Of a stretch of DNA of 64,000 nucleotides, positions 62,877 through 64,000 are shown piece by piece. Position numbers and translations under genes: made by a program. Under the pieces are notes generated by a model that was not told the DNA's origin, did not search any database, and saw nothing but the letters and a program-made list of their open reading frames with translations. Source of the DNA: Sapria himalayana (taxonomy: Eukaryota; Streptophyta; Magnoliopsida; Malpighiales; Rafflesiaceae); contig JAREIK010002275.1 of NCBI GenBank assembly GCA_029783825.1, positions 62,001 to 126,000 of the forward strand, given 5' to 3'. The first letter of the stretch is position 1. The number at the start of each line of letters is the position of its first letter.

Positions 62877-64000
62877 TATATATATATATATATATAGATT
62901 GATAGCTATATAGATAGATCGATAGATAGATATATAGTCAGATAGATTTACATGTAGATAGACAAATAGATAAAAAGATAGACAAACAAACAAATTGACA
63001 AATAGATCGATAAATAGATAGTTAGACAAACAAATAGATAGACCGATATACAGACAGATAGACAGAAAGATAGATAAATAGATTAGATTGAATAATTGAT
63101 AAAGAGATAGATAGGTAGATAAATAAATAGATAGACACATATAAACAAATACATAGGTAGATAAATAAATAGATAGGTAAAAAGATAGATAGAGAGACAG
63201 ACAGACAGATAGATAATATGATAGACAAAAAGATAGATAGTTAGATGATAGATAGATAGATAGATAAATAAATAAATAGATAGGTAAAGAGATAGACTGA
63301 TAGACAGATAAATAGATAGATAGATATTAAGATAGACAAAAAGATAGATAGGTAGATAGATAGACAACAGATAGATAGATAGATAGATAGAATAGATAGA
63401 TAGATAGATAGACAGACAGATAGATAGATAGACAGACAGACAGATAGATAGATAGATAGATAGATATACAGATAGATAAATATATAGTTTTATTGAAACT
63501 TAGATAGATAAATAGACAGATAAATAAATAGACATCTAGAGTTATTGATAAATAGATAGATAGACATATATATATAGATAGTTAGTTAGATAGATAAATA
63601 GACAGATTGAATGATCGAATGATAATAGATTAATATATAGATTTATAGACAAAATGATTGATAGATTAATAGATAAATAGATAAATAGAGAGATAGATAT
63701 ACAAATAAATAGACAAACAGATAGATAATAGAAATAGATAAATAGAAAATAGATAAATTAAGACAAAGACAAATAGACAAATAGATTGATAGACATTAAA
63801 GTAGGTAGACAGTAAAGTAGGTAGGCATACAAACAAATTGATAGAAAAATAGACACACAAGAAGAATGATAGATAGATATAAAGATAGAAAGATAGATAC
63901 ATAGTTTGAAACATATATTAATCTACATATACATAGATAAATAGATATAAAGATAGATAGATAGATAGATAGATTGATTGATTGATATATAGATTAATAA
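60299..64000 (-). repeat. Degenerate (GATA)n array 5, inverted relative to arrays 1-4
   Basis: Units are GATA/TAGA with variants (GACA, AATA, GATT), which is the reverse complement of the TATC arrays. The switch occurs exactly at the right end of CACTA copy C. Minus-strand open frames encode the Leu-Ser-Ile-Tyr strings that arise on the plus strand in arrays 1-4 and are not genes. A TA run lies at 62767-62817 and another at 62876-62895. The array runs off the right edge of the window. Confidence 0.95.
62767..62817. repeat. (TA)n microsatellite in array 5
   Basis: About 50 bp of uninterrupted TA, comparable to the TA run at 43143-43199 in array 3. Confidence 0.95.

Noticed and set aside
60257..63914. 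Minus-strand open frames of up to 185 codons in array 5
   Set aside because: These are the same Leu-Ser-Ile-Tyr artefact on the opposite strand because the array is inverted.
1..64000. CRISPR-like arrays or an operon-like novel system
   Set aside because: The repeats are simple tetranucleotides without unique spacers, and no clustered intact genes exist. Content is eukaryotic transposon and satellite DNA.

Overview
This window is nuclear, repeat-rich plant DNA, most likely angiosperm. The evidence is a plant-type LINE whose ORF2 ends in zf-RVT and RNase H domains, three CACTA (En/Spm) DNA-transposon copies with Ptta-type tnpA remnants and the CACTACAAGAAA terminus, and very AT-rich intergenic DNA. 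The species cannot be named from the sequence. I see no intact host gene, no RNA gene, no CRISPR array and no bacterial-type operon.

Layout. 1-10438: degenerate TATC array containing a mosaic higher-order pattern in its first 5.4 kb. 10439-17118: one near-full-length, inactivated LINE on the minus strand (5'UTR, ORF1, ORF2, 3'UTR, short poly-A) inserted into that array. 17119-28036: second TATC array. 28037-36363: an insertion with a degenerate CACTA-like left end, AT-rich filler, a satellite of about 540 bp units, a CT-rich microsatellite, exons of a dead tnpA-like gene, and a GC-rich hAT-like fragment that truncates it. 36364-43958: third TATC array. 43959-about 46335: left half of a CACTA element (copy A), followed to 48024 by unassigned single-copy-looking sequence. 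48025-54454: fourth TATC array. 54455-60298: CACTA copy C with inverted ends of about 0.5 kb. 60299-64000: the tetranucleotide array in the opposite orientation (GATA on the plus strand).

About 39 kb (61 percent) is the TATC/GATA tetranucleotide. Its many plus-strand open frames encode Leu-Ser-Ile-Tyr periodic strings. They exist because TATC units read three times give CTA-TCT-ATC-TAT without a stop, whereas the complement gives TAG every 12 nt. I do not annotate them as genes.

Nothing here forms a working pathway. The interest lies in genome architecture: a long segmental duplication of array plus CACTA (about 38.5-46.3 kb against 49.6-56.7 kb), a further 2.3 kb tandem copy, a 312 bp duplication private to one copy, a strand flip of the array across CACTA copy C, a hairpin with a compensatory base change between the copies, and a tnpA coiled coil that differs by two whole heptads. 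All comparisons were made by eye and no alignment software was run.
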